This document shows positions 51,573-63,719 of a DNA stretch of 64,000 nucleotides, one piece after another. Under the pieces are notes generated by a model. The model saw only the letters and a list, made by a program, of their open reading frames with translations. It had not been told where the DNA came from and did not search any database. Origin of the DNA: Helopsaltes ochotensis (taxonomy: Eukaryota; Chordata; Aves; Passeriformes; Locustellidae); contig VXBM01000016.1 of the NCBI GenBank assembly GCA_013400155.1, positions 1,118,426 through 1,182,425 of the forward strand, read 5' to 3'. The position numbers were made by a program, and so were the translations under genes. Position 1 is the stretch's first letter; every line of letters begins with the position of its first letter.

Positions 51573-51641
<69 letters not shown>
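51573..51641 (+). repeat. uninterrupted A69 homopolymer
   Basis: Sixty-nine consecutive A are followed by GACAAAAAAG. A T15 run (51317-51331) lies 240 bases upstream. It yields a meaningless poly-lysine open frame. Perfect A-runs of this length are short-lived in genomes, so it is either a very recent insertion tail, an expanded microsatellite or an assembly artefact. Confidence 0.97.
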
Positions 51642-51643
<2 letters not shown>

Positions 51644-52640
51644 CAAAAAAGTGCCTGTGAGCAGTTGCTTATTGCTTGCAGGCAGCTGTGAGCATCCCCA
51701 AGCTTTGAGGTGGCCTCTGGAAATGACAGTGAGGGAGCCCAAGCCCTTTGCAGTGTGTTTCATGTGTGTATTTATCTGTTCATCTTAGCGAATGACAACA
51801 TCCAGGTGTATAGCCAGTTTTAGGTTTCAGAGAAGGGAGAGAAAAGGGTTGGCAGCCAGAGAGGGAGGGAGCAGAGGCTTTTTGGCACTGTGCTGCTGTG
51901 GGGCTGGAAGGGCACTGCTGGGTATTGTGTTTGTGCTGGAAGGGCTGAAGGTGGAGGCGAGTACGGAATTGTGCAGGATTGCTCTTCAAGGTCAAGGAAA
52001 TGCAGAAAGTAAACAGTGTTAATTGGGAAAGAAAAACAGGATTATTGAGACTCCTTTGGCTCCAGTTTTCTAAATTGCAGGAGTCAAGGCATTTGTATTT
52101 TGTCATTAACTTATTAGTGCATCTTTAAATGCAGTGCAGGACAGGTCTGTTGGGAATTTTAACATTTAAAGCTGCACTTTCATCCCTCCACTGCACACAG
52201 ATATAACTGAGCTCTCTAAAGGAAGGACCATACAGTGCAGCTTCTTAGCATTGGTTATCAACTGAGTGCAGATTAAAGCACAGACTCTGCAGTAGTGCAT
52301 TCTGGCATCCCCGTACCACGCATTTCATGATGAAAGCAGAATCAGGGCTCTTCAGTCCCAGCTGCCCAGGTTGAGTCTCCATCACTTAAGTAGTAAAACT
52401 GCAAAGGAGACAGTCCTAACAGCAGAACAGTCAGAAACAGGCCATGAGATTTAGCCCAAACAGACACTGATTTAGGAGCCGGTTGCCTTCTGTGAAATGT
52501 GAGCAGTATTCAGTTCTTTAATGCAGGGCTGGTGCTCCTGTGGCACAGCTTTTGTCTCAGGCTTGGGCTAGAAAGCCTTTTGGTCCAGTTATGGCAGGTG
52601 TGGTCAGGACACACCTGTATGGACAAATATGTCAGAGTTT

Positions 52641-52702
52641 GGGGGGGTTTTTTGGGTATTGGTTTTTTGGGTTTTGGTTTGTTTGGGTTTGGTTTTTTTT
52701 TT
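52641..52702 (+). repeat. G/T-rich low-complexity tract
   Basis: A G7 run is followed by T-runs separating GG and GGG groups in a TTTTGGG/TTTGG rhythm with almost no A or C. The G3 groups are at 52654-52656, 52669-52671 and 52685-52687. It could fold as a non-canonical G-quadruplex; the loops are longer than the usual limit. Confidence 0.85.
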
Positions 52703-52949
52703 CTTCTAGGGCAGTTTAGCTTATTTTGTTGACAGAAAATATAAAGCCTGTTCTGGCCACTCCCTGAAGTCACAGGGAACAGACTGCCAAATTAACTCTT
52801 CCCATCATTTTACTATGTGACTCTTTAAAAACAAACCAGGATCCAAACCCCACTGCAGCAGTTTCTGTGCATGTGAGCAGCAGAACTGATAACATCTAAT
52901 CAGCCTCTTTGCCAAGGCAAGACAGCAAGAAGTTCTTGCTTTATAACAT

Positions 52950-53150
52950 TAAAAATGCTTTGTAGTTATATAGGACTTTTCATGTGAGGACATCAAAGTG
53001 CAGTACAGGTATTAATTAATTAATTAGGTTTCACAACACCCTTGTGAAGTATTTGTGTCCATTTTACAAACAAGGGACTGAAGCTGAAAGCAAGGATGTG
53101 ATTTATCCAGGGTGCTCCATGGCAGGACAGGAGCCAGGCCCAGCCAGCAG
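52950..53150 (-). mobile_element. ancient L3/MIR-type 3' tail
   Basis: The + strand reads in order ATGCTTTGTAGTTATATAGG, CTTTTCATGTGAGGACATCA, AAGTGCAGTACAGG, a TTAATTAATTAATTA stretch, TCACAACACCCTTGTGAAGT, TCCATTTTACAAACAAGGGA and CTGAAGCTGAAAGCAAGGAT. This follows the consensus 'catctgaggatctcaaagcactttacaa...attaattaatcctcacaacaccc...ccccattttacagatgaggaaactgaggca' closely. The element is in minus orientation relative to the usual 3'-end reading. Long retention of this family often reflects age or constraint. Confidence 0.65.
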
Positions 53151-55682
53151 CACTGCTCCCACCGTGTCTGGGGCAGGGAGAAGCCATGTCCAGTCTCACT
53201 GCAAGAGTGGGAAATGGCCCCATCCTCAGCCTGAGTCTCTCCTGCCACATCCCACTGGCAGGGAGCGGACGTGCCAAGAAGGGCAGTGCAGAGGCTCCCG
53301 CTGCCCTCACGCTGTCCCTGCAGCCACCTGCCCTGTGCCCGAGCTGGCACATCCCATCCCACAGCCCAGTGCCACAGGAGGGGCCCAGGAGGCACGGGAG
53401 CGTAGGAATGGCACAAGGCTGAAGGTGGTGCCCCTCCCCGAGAGACTCGGGGCTCTTCACGCCGCTCCATCACCAGCATAGCCATGCCCTGAGTCACTAG
53501 GTGCCAGATTTCAGTCCTTCAGACTACTGCTAACAGCTGGAAGGCTCGTGACACTGGTTGGGAATAGGCAGGGTTTCCCCTGGAGCTCGCTGTCAACCAT
53601 GCAGGCATCACCCACCTGGCCGGCATCACCCAGGGCCGGGACACTTCTTCACCTGCCTCTTGGGAGGCTCCAGCTGATGGCCCCTGTGCTCAGCACCCAG
53701 CTCCCGGGCACTGCAGGATCGGACCCTGCGGGAGGCAGCTGTCCATGGCAGCCTTGTAAAAACAAGGAAGCAAAGAAGAGGCTGCCACCATGACTGTCAC
53801 ATGGCTGAGAGGAGCCACCATGCAGGCAGAGCTCCTAAGGATTCCCCTTCAGCTCCAACCCAGCGGGAAAAGGACAGTGCTCAATAGCTCTACCTCCTAC
53901 AAAACCTGTTGGTAGGCAGCACAAGCCTGCCTGGGAGAAACAGGTTTGGGCAAAGGAAGCACAAGGGTCTGGGGCTGAGGGCAAGTGGCCAGACTGGAAG
54001 CCTCTTTCCCAACAGGAGGAAGGTGGGGGAGAACTTGTGTGCTGCTACTCAGCCAGCCTGCTCCAGCAGCAAGGTATTCTGGCCTCTCAGGAAACTGCCC
54101 CAGAGCTTTTTGATCACCAGAGAGAATAATGGGAAAACTTTAATTTAATAGAGGTCAAATTACCATAGATTCCATTGGCTAAATGGGGAAAACCTTAAAA
54201 TAGAAGATGTTCCCTAAAAAAAATTAAGACCAGATGAGCTTTGTCCAGCTGAGAAGCATGAAAAGTCTTTCCTAGCACGTTGTGGTTATTTTGTAATAAT
54301 CATGAATTAGACTGATATAAAATTGCATGCAGGGAGAACAGGAGTAGTGTGTTGTGTAGAATTGCCAGGCACCGTCAGCTACCATGAAGTAAAGCCTATT
54401 CATAGGGAATACATCAGTAATTCCCTTCCTTGTGTCATTTTGCTGAGCAAGACCTCTTTTTTCCCCCCTCCAAGTTTGAGCCCAATACTTTGAAGGCATC
54501 TCATTTTTTCATTCAATCTCCTTGAGAGATGCTTAACTGACTACAGTTTGTAAATGAGCTATGCCAGAAGACAACATAGTATCAAATTTCAGCTTTCCTT
54601 AATCTCCACCAAATTTTTGATGTTTTAACTGAACTGAAATGTGGAAATTCCTCTAAAAGCATAACTAGAGGAAAAAAAAGATGACAAATCCAGTTCCAAG
54701 GTATGATCTTCAGGCCCCAGTTCAAATACAGCATTTAAGCACTTGCTTAACTTACTAATTGAAGGCAATGGGATTTCAAGCACTTTGCTGAAATAGGAGA
54801 TTCTGTGGACAGGGTTTGTGCCAGTACATTTGTAATACAGAAATAAAATAGTGCCAGGTTTATTTTGGCTCTGGGTTTCTTTGTGGTGGTGATTGACAAA
54901 TCCACAGAATTGGACTAACACCAGAGAGGTGATGACTATAAGAGAAGTGATGACAAGAAATAATAAATTTTGAACTGGCAAACTCTTTAACTTGGGCAGA
55001 CTGTAAACCTCTACGTAAGGAAAGAAACAGGTCCATTTATGCTGATAAATGCACTCTTTTCAGGAAGACCTCCAGTTAACCAGCAACTAATCTGCTGGGA
55101 CAGCTAAAAATTTTGAAGCAAATCCTTTTGTAAGTGGTCTAACTACACCAAAGCTTTTGGAAACAGACAGGTTTACATCACACAATAGTCTAGTCATATA
55201 ATCTTATAATCATTTTGAAAAAGAATCATTTCCTGGAGAAAAAGCTTTATGCCTTTGCATTGCAGGCAATAGGACAGAGCTCAGCATGGTAAGGGATTTC
55301 GTGTCTGTTGCTGGAGGATATCCAAACCCACCCCACTAACCAATAAATCACTACCTAATTGAAAAGATTCACAGAAACAGATTACAACATGAAGGATGGA
55401 ACCAGTATGGTAGGAATTAGACTGACAGTGTCCATACGTAGGGTGTGGTATCAAAAGATGATCTTACAGCCTGCCCCCACTTGCCCTCCTCCCTCCTCTT
55501 CCTCCTCCTGCCGCTCCTTGCTGCCTGATCGCTCCCTTCATCGTCCTGCCGGCTCTAGTGCATACCTGGTCACATGGAGTTAGTTCAACTCACTAACCCA
55601 GAAAAAAAAAATAAAACCTTTAAAAAAAACCTTTTTTTGAAAAGCGGCAGTTTTTTGGGTGGGTTCTTTTTTTTTCCTGTTT

Positions 55683-55700
55683 TAATGAGTTGACTCATTA
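55683..55700. promoter_or_regulatory. 18-bp palindrome containing an AP-1 site
   Basis: TAATGAGT and ACTCATTA are exact reverse complements separated by TG. The palindrome contains a perfect AP-1 consensus TGACTCA at 55691-55697 and a near-consensus half on the other side. It is flanked by CAGCTCC and CCAATGCC. It is a candidate bZIP binding site; occupancy is unknown. Confidence 0.35.
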
Positions 55701-57549
55701 CAGCTCCATCAGCCAATGCCAGCAGGGAGAGTGTGGCTGGGGGAAACCTTGCTCCTACTGTGGATACAGGCAGTTATTCTGGCTTTGGCCACCTCATGAT
55801 ACCTTGACTGTGGCATGGCAATTTCCACTTTACTGACACAGGACAATATGGACAAGTTATTGCCAGTACATCAAAGACCTGGAAAAAATTAATCAACAGC
55901 ACCTCCGAGCTATGAGGCATAGACTGTAGTTAGATAAAATCATCAATAATGAAATCCCATAAGGATGTTGCACAACAAGTATTGAAGCAAAACTCATAAA
56001 ACTCTTTCTTGCTGCATTTGAGCCTTTTCCTTCCACAGAAGACATCGTTTTCTAAAAGTGATTTTTTTTTTTTTTTATTAGCAAACTCCTGCTGGGCAGA
56101 GGCGGGAAGGGCCCCAGCCCATGTGATGTCAGGATAAATATGTGGGAAGCCAATGCAGCAGAAAATCCAGCCAGAGGAATGTCTGGTGCAGAGCAAGTGG
56201 TGCAGGAGCAGGCTGGCTGCCTCTCCCACCGTCCACAGCGCCTGCGAGGTGCTTGGGCTCGGGCCGTGGCCAGGGCTGGAGGGAGGGCAGCACAGGGTGA
56301 GCTGCACAGGCTGAACCCCAGGTGTGTCTCCAGCTCTCCCACCTCTGGGGGAATGCATCCCAAAACGCGTGTTCCCTTCCCAAAGGCACACTGAGCAAGG
56401 TGAGATGGATGGGCCTGTATATCTGATGCAGAAGCAATTAGCCTGGGCTTTAATGAAGGATTTTAGCATGTGAGTGTAGGAAACCTTAACAAAAGACCTT
56501 TGCATTAGACTCTGCAAATTTGTTGTAAGCAACAAGTAACAAGAGCAGATTTAGAGATAAAGATAATGAAAAACACTGCATTCTCTTGCCCAAAAGCCTA
56601 TAAATCAAGACCTTGGCTCTTCTCTGCAGAAATATGCTCAGATGTAATTGGAAACAGGCAACACCGATCTGAAATACTCGATCGAGCTCAGTTTGCAGTG
56701 GTGATGAGGTTTCTAGAACTAAAGAAGAGGCTCTCCCTTCCTAATTAAGTGGTCAGTAACTAAGCCACCATCCTGCCTGTCCATTTCATCTGAAGCTGCC
56801 CAGGGATTCCACAGCAATGGAACATGTCCTGGAGTCCTGTGGGTGAGGAGGCTCCTGTGGGCCCTCCACCATCTGCAGGCTGGACAGGCAGGGGGCCTGG
56901 GGCAGGGGGCCTGGGCTGGCAGAGCCACAGGGCAGAGGGCCCTCTGCATGGGGAGGAAGAGGAGGGGCTCCTCTGACCGCAAGCTTGGAGCAGAGGCTGC
57001 GCAGTGCCACCGCCATGCTGAGGGTGTTTCCTCCCCACGCACAGCTCCCCCTGTGGGAGACCACCCCTGGCTTTGCTCCACAAGGAGAGGAGCTCCCATC
57101 ACCTCCAGCACGGCCACAATGCGGATCCTCTGTGATGGAGTCACTTACTCGGTTCCTTCACTCTGGGCAGCGTTCACGGTGCAGAGCCTCAGCTGTTTGA
57201 ACTCAGAGGCCAATTGCTGTCCCAAAGACAATTGCACTGGAGAGTTGTGCCGGTGCAGGACAAATCATCGGTTTACCACCATCACACACCTCATAGAGGT
57301 GTTCTTCAGTTGAACTGCCACTGCTGTGTAAAGTGCTTATTTCAAAGTGAAAAGACTGTTTATCCAGAACCGTCCAGAAGACGTCATAGTGCTGTAATTA
57401 TATCAGTAATAAACAGTGAAGCTGCCATGGAGGGAGGAGCAAGTACAGCACGGGGTTCTGCAGGGTGCCAGTGCCAAGCCAGATCAAGGCAATAGAATTT
57501 ATAGCCGCTATTATCTGCGTGAGGTATATTTATGACTCCCCTCCCTGTT

Positions 57550-57685
57550 GCTCTGATATCTTCAAATCTCACAATATTTATATATTAATTCCCACAACAT
57601 TCCTGTAGGTAAGGAAACTGCAAACAAGAAGCCCAGTATTGCAGCCTCTTCATGCGATGGTGGAGCAGGGTTTGGAAGGTGGGGA
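57550..57685 (-). mobile_element. second ancient L3/MIR-type tail
   Basis: The + strand shows GATATCTTCAAATCTCACAA, TATATTAATTCCCACAACAT, TCCTGTAGGTAAGGAAACTG, and later GGTGGAGCAGGGTTTGGA. This parallels the same consensus as the 52.95-kb copy ('gatctcaaagc...attaattcccacaacaccctgtaggta...gtggcagagcagggattgga'). It has the same orientation as that copy and is more diverged. Confidence 0.5.
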
Positions 57686-58444
57686 AACATGAGAAATTAT
57701 CAGCAGTTACAGGTAAAATTAACCATTGAAATTTAAAATGAAAATTAACCGAACATTATCTAAGTTTTTGGGCTATCTACAAGGTAAACAGCTAAATTCC
57801 TCTGGGTTGGGCTGTGCAAGGGTTCAGACTAGATGAGGACAGTGAGTCTTTATCACTTTAAAAATATACCTGAACTTGCAACCAAAGCAACCCTGAGCTG
57901 AGACTCCTTGATACCGGATGGTTGGAGGCATAGGAAAATGAAAGTGTTCCAAGCACTGAGACTCATAACAGGAAGGGGAAATAATAAGCACATTTCTATA
58001 AATTAATATTTGACCATTTGAGGTTTTAAAAAGTGTTTAAATTCTGTCCCTAATTTCTCAACACGTGATTTATTATGCATTACTTTCAGAAACTACTAAT
58101 CTCACATAAAACAGCAGAAGGTACTGCTACAGGATACAGGATAAATGAAACAGCATTCCTTTTTTGTTGCTCAGAAAGTTTACACACTGATACAGCGTGT
58201 TTATATTTTCATGTCATTTTTGCCTAGTTTTTTTGCTGTGACATAGATTGCATTGCATTTCAAAATGAAAATAACTTTTTTTCCCCCCTATTCTTCAAAT
58301 GTGATCTTTTAGGGGAGGACACCCTTGAGCAGAGTCCAGCAGGCTCAGCCAGTGTGCAGTTTGAGGCTGTTCTCTGCAGGAGGGTTTGCAGTCTGGCAAC
58401 TGCAGCTGAGAATTCCTCCTTCCGTGCCTGTCCCTGAGTCCTGA

Positions 58445-58585
58445 CAGTTGCTCTTGGGCAAGTCTGGCCTTAGTTCTCCACGCTGTTCAATGACAATAAT
58501 TATTCATACTTACTTTGGTGAGTTTAATTAATACTTGTAAAGCACTTTGAGATCCTTGGATGAAAGAGTCTGTTGACAGACAAAA
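58445..58585 (+). mobile_element. third ancient L3/MIR-type 3' tail, opposite orientation
   Basis: The sequence runs through CCTTAGTTCTCCACGC, AATGACAATAATTATTCATA, CTTACTTTGGTGAG, TTTAATTAATACTTGTAAAG and CACTTTGAGATCCTTGGATG, then AAAG. It matches 'cctcagtttccccatctgtaaaatgg...aatgatacttacc...ttaattaatgtttgtaaagcgctttgagatcctcggatgaaag'. It is the best preserved of the three 3' ends. Confidence 0.65.
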
Positions 58586-61500
58586 TGCTTTCATGGTGAC
58601 TGTCAAATTAAGGTCCTCTGAGCTTCCTCAGCAATTGAAGAGTTAATTAGCTCACGCCAGGAACCTACCAGCCTCAGCAGAGACAGGGTGCTGGGTATGA
58701 AGGTGCCCATCCCTGGCCTTTCCTCACTGGGGCAGCTTATTTGAAGGAACTCCTTCCCTATTCATATTTCTCAGGAGATAATGTCCTTGTAATGCACACA
58801 TGCACATTGCATCTTCCACATTGTTGTGTTGTAACCGTTTTCCTCTCCCTGGTGTGTGCCCCACATCCCAGCTGGTGGGGAGGTTGATGTCAATTCCTGC
58901 TGCCGGACCTATGCTGGGTCACTTCTCCACACTTGAGGGGCACAGCTCATCCCTAGACAAGTACTTTCATCCACAGGTGAGAACCTTCCCAGAGAAGCCC
59001 AAGAGGCTGGTGCTGGAGTGACAGGCAGGGGGACAGGCTGAGCTCTTCAGTGAAGGAGGTGCTGCCCAGCTGCCAGCAGGAAACCAGCTGCGTTTCCTGG
59101 GCAGGTCCCAGCGTGGTAAGGCACACACGAAGAAGGCACCCATGAGTAAACCCTGCATTCATCAGGCATAGTGTAGGGTGTCTATATAAAGATAAGGGAA
59201 CTCTGCCTCCCTTGGGGACCCCATCCTTGATCACCACGTGGGAAATCAGATTTTAGCAAAGGGGAACACAGTCATGGTTTTGGTCAAACACCACAGTTGT
59301 ACTTTCAAAGCTGAGATGAGTAAAAGGCCACGACATAGTTTCCCTTTGCAACCTTTGCCCTTCCCCACATCACCACAGCTTCAGGTGGGCAGCACTCGGG
59401 AGTGGTGCCTGCAGACCCCACTCACTGTGGCTCACACAAGGCTGAAACAGCTCATGGAAAGCACATCAGCTTTTTGCTCTATGGGCAGAACCTCACGCTC
59501 AGAGGAGTCACAGCGTTGTGCTTGTACTAGTTCAGCTCAACAAGGGTCTGCAGAGAAAGTTATGACTTGTGAGAAAAGAGGAGCTGTCCTTGCCAGGACA
59601 GCCACGGAGAGGACCAAATCCAGGGTGGGTGGCAGCAGCTGGGCTCCCTGATTCACAGTTCATCTCCGCGTCAGCATCAGCACCTTCACTGCAGCGCCAG
59701 CAGTCTGGCTGGACAACACTGCCTCGTTCCCCACTGCCTCTGTGAAGGGGATGAGTGGCTGTGTTTGCACAGGTGATGGCAGCTGTTTACCTTCTGCGTC
59801 ATTCTTTCTCTAGGCTGGTTGCTGGTTTCCTTTCTCGGCTCTTTCAGTGTGCGCTAACACAGCCTTGCGCCACCTGTGTCCGGCACAACCAAGCCTGCCT
59901 GCCTTTTGGTTCACACCTTTCCTGTCACACAGCTTTTGCTGGGCTGGTGTTTGCCATGGCAGAGCATGGTGCCTTCTTTTCCTGGCACAGACCATGGATG
60001 GCCCCAGCAATGTGTCCCCAAGGATGTCTTCAGCTGAGAACAGAAAGAGGCACACCAGATATTTCACTCCTGTTTCTCTCCAAAAATATTTAAGAACATC
60101 AAGTACAAATCTGATACTCAAAGTCCTTCTTTCTGACCAGCCTTCACCAGGGAAAAATCCCCAAACAAAATCGATCATTCCTTTCCCTGGGTGGGAAATA
60201 CTGCTGTTTGACTCATGGGATTTTAGACATCATTTCAAATGTGTATGTTTACCAAAAGGCAGCATCTTGTGCCCCAACTATTTTCCCTTTGAAGCAGCCC
60301 GGGGAAGGGAATGTGAAGGTTTCTTAGAACATTAAAAGTAGTAGTGAAAGTCACAGGGCCTTTTTCCTTTATAGAATCGAAGCCGAATTTGAGCAATAGC
60401 CCTTCAGATGTCTCCAGGGGGAGGAGATGTGACGTCTTGAGGTAAACCACACATCCCGTAACTACCACTGTGCCATTTGTGAGCACTGCCTCGCTACAGA
60501 AGTGGCAGAATTGCTTTTCAGCAAAAGTCACCACGATTTTGGAGAGGAACAGTTCCAGTCAGAGAAAGATCGGGTGGCGGGGAGAAAGAAAACCCGACCG
60601 CAATAAAGCAGCCATTGAACCTGAAAGGAAAAAGACGTCAGCATCTCCAGCAGGGGCTCTCCTTTTTTCCTGGTATATCCGCGGACCATAATTATGTGGA
60701 AAGAAGTCGTGGGTGAGATTGGCTTACTTACTGACAAGATGAACTTTACAACCTAATGCCATGACGTTGTGAGGGAAGAAGGTTTGGTTCTCCCACCTCG
60801 TGGGACCTGCAAACTTAAGGAGGTGGCTCAGAGGTGGGCACGCCCTGCACGTGCTCATTAGCTTTCATTCAAGTGAGGGGGTCCAGGCAGAGCCAGGAGT
60901 GAGGGTGCTGCCTCCCAGCTGGGTGAGCCAAGGGGTGGTGAAAATTCAGGAGCAGATGGTCAAGGGGAGCAGGGGAAAAATCCAGGTGCAGTGTGAGTTG
61001 AGCCACATCCTATTTACTTTACCAAGAGGGACCTTGGAGGGGTGCAAAACTCAGGCAAAGGATAATTTGGAGCTCCTGAGCTCCTCAGTGATTCAAAGGT
61101 GTGCAGGGACTTAGGAGAGCTTGAGGAAATGCTGGTGCTGAGGGGTGCAGGTGAAGACTGGAGGACTCTTTCTGTAGAGTTTGTGCTCTGCAGAACTTGA
61201 GGTGAACAGTGCAATTTGTTGAAATCTTAAATCCCTCTGAAGTGACCTGGTTGGGACACACAAGAAGGAAACTGGAGCAAAAGGGATTTGGAGGATCTTG
61301 AGCACCTTGGGCTTGAGCCTGGAGGGCAGATGCCGTGCTGCCCCACAGCTCCCAAGTTCAAATGTCAAGAAGGTGGCCACTGAGAGTCCAGCTGAAGGAT
61401 GGACCTTAGGAGAGCTTCTCAACCCCTTGCTAGGTCATCTCCACCCCCACCAGTCTAAATAAACATTACCATAACTGTGAGGTGGCTGAGGAATGACTGT

Positions 61501-62313
61501 AGGCAAGGTCTGAGGTGTGCACCTGGTCTCTCTCCAAGTCTGTGACCAAAATAGAAGTCTTGGTATATCTGCAGCTGAGGTGTGCTGTCCAACTTAGGTA
61601 AGAATATACTGCTCTGGAATGGAATGGGTTAGGTCTTATACTGAGGGAGCACTTACCACCACTGGCTGCACTAGAGGTTGCTTTTTGGTTCTTTAAGGGT
61701 AGCATTTTGCTAATTATCTCTTCTGATCTACAAGTTTTGGTCCATTGCTGTCTCTTCAAATCACTGTTCTTCAAACAAGCTGGCGGGGGAAAAGTGTGAC
61801 CATTCATTACACTGATACACATCCAATTCTGGTCAGCGTGTCTCTGGTGGAGCAGCATGGGGATCATCTTTTACTTGGCCCTAAAATCTAGGATAGCTGT
61901 GAATGGTGTTCCCTGGCACTTTCCTCCTGTCTGCAATCACCAAGCATTGCAAGGACTTGGATCCCACTGTCGTGCCAGGAGGGACACACCATTGGCACTG
62001 CCAGATGTTCCTGCTACTTCTTGACCCTCAGCCACCAGCAGTGGGACTGCCTGCTCTGCTGGCAAACACATCCATGTGTCTGATATGCTAATGCCCGTGT
62101 TTACAGGCTCCCTGAGCCAGTGAGTGCAGGGATGTTTAGGTGGCTGAACCTCCTCCTGTTGTTTTAAGGATTCTGGCAAACAGTCAAGAACAAAAGCTAA
62201 GACAGCCAGTTCCCATTTGCGGGCACGTCCCTACATTTCAGTGTGGCAAAGCTTGTGATTTAGCAAGCGTGAGCCTTCTGCCCCAGGGCTGTTAAAAGTT
62301 GCGCTTTTTAAAA

Positions 62314-62340
62314 GGAAAAAAAAAAAAGAAAAAAAGAAAA
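62314..62340 (+). repeat. A-rich low-complexity tract
   Basis: GGAAAAAAAAAAAAG is followed by further A runs with single G. It is a simple-sequence tract with no apparent gene association. Confidence 0.85.
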
Positions 62341-63719
62341 CAAACCTGTCAAGACTTCCAAGAATATTAGAAAAACACCAGCATGGATGGGCTGCAAGAC
62401 TGGGACCAGGCTTTCACCAATGCCTTCACATAGGGGTACTTGCAGGCTGCGAGGCTTTTTAAAAAGCTCCCATGAGCTTTTTGTTCAGTCCTTTGACAAG
62501 TTTGTCCTTAAGGAGAAAGGAAGAAAATACCAGAGGCTTTTTCTGCCCTCCCAAATGATGTTTCTTTCTGATACCATTCACTGCTTTTCTCCCCAAAAGT
62601 GGGTACCCCCATGTCTGAAGTGGAAAATGTTGGCTCACAGGATGGAGTTCATTGGTGGAAACAGATGCGTTTAATCAATCTAGTGTAATACTTTCCACTC
62701 CTGCCAGCAGTGGCCATGGCTGCCAGGGGCCTGAGCCTGTTGTGCTGTGCCTCCTCCCCAGGACCGGCCCCTGACATGTTTGTGCCAAGGCAGATCCACG
62801 GTCCAGCTGGTTCCTTGGTCCCAGGGCTGCACCAGGCTGGCAAGGGGCAGCCACGGGGAAACTGACAGTGCGTCTGCAGTGGTCCCAAGCTGCCTTAGGA
62901 GGATGCAGCTATCCTGGGCTACAGGAGGGGACCAAACCTCCGTGGTTGCTGTGGTTTCCAGCACAGGGCACAAGCCCAAAGGCAACGTGCATAAGTTGCC
63001 TCCTGTTATGAATGGTGGCATCCTTGCATGGAAGGAACAACCTACCTCTGGGGTGCTGGATGTGGCTGGTGGTGGTCTTGGACCCCTGACCCTCACAAGG
63101 TCATGGTTAGCTGTCCTTGGAGACAGCCTGGTGGCCCTTGCACCCACCTGGGTGATCTCTGCCTGTCCTTTTCCTGCAGCTGCTGGGTCTTTCTGCTTCC
63201 TCCTCCCAGCCCCAGCCTCGGGCATCGCAGCTTGTCGCAGCCTGTGCCGGTGCTGCTGCTGGCGGCCAAAGGGCAGCAGTGACTGAGCAGAGGGGACCTG
63301 GCCATTTTATATCTGGCTTCTTGGCTGTCATTTTATGTGCACCCAACACCGGGGCCAGCTCTGGCAGTGAAGTGGAGATTGACCCTAAGTACCTGGTTGT
63401 GCATGTCAAACAACGCACCTTAAAAATGAGAATCCATTAAAGAAACCAAACGCAGGGAGCCTCCCTGAATTCTGTGCACGATGGTGTTGGTAGGAGAGAT
63501 CTGTGGCATGGCACCCGGCTGCAGGGCTGGTACCCAGAAAGCCAGGGAACGGTCTCTTTGTTTTACAAATAGGTATTGCCTTTGGGAGCAGGATCAGTTG
63601 TAACATATTTATTGCGAGAATGAAAGACAAAAAAGCAGAGTTCTCTGCCAAGAGCAAGTGAAATGGGCATGCTTTTTAAAGAACTACCACAAGACTGATT
63701 ACCTTTCCAAGTAATTAAA

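Noticed and set aside
51345..51788. 147-codon open frame containing a long poly-lysine stretch
   Set aside because: It exists only because the A69 homopolymer reads as Lys codons; there is no domain on either side.
53020..53500. Three overlapping frames of about 145-157 codons on both strands
   Set aside because: They begin inside an ancient repeat tail and continue into GC-rich DNA with no family features.
55930..56535. 201-codon minus-strand open frame, the longest in the window
   Set aside because: It overlaps other long frames on both strands, has no recognisable domain, and contains a T-run read as lysines. GC-rich non-coding sequence explains it.
46221..60215. Idea that AP-1 sites are strongly enriched between BABAM2 and the right edge
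   Set aside because: Over the whole window I count about twelve perfect sites where roughly eight are expected, so only a weak local excess remains and I do not claim enrichment.
62680..63286. Opposed open frames of about 180 codons on both strands
   Set aside because: They overlap almost completely, which is the signature of stop-poor GC-rich DNA. Neither resembles a known protein, and no splice or poly(A) context is visible.
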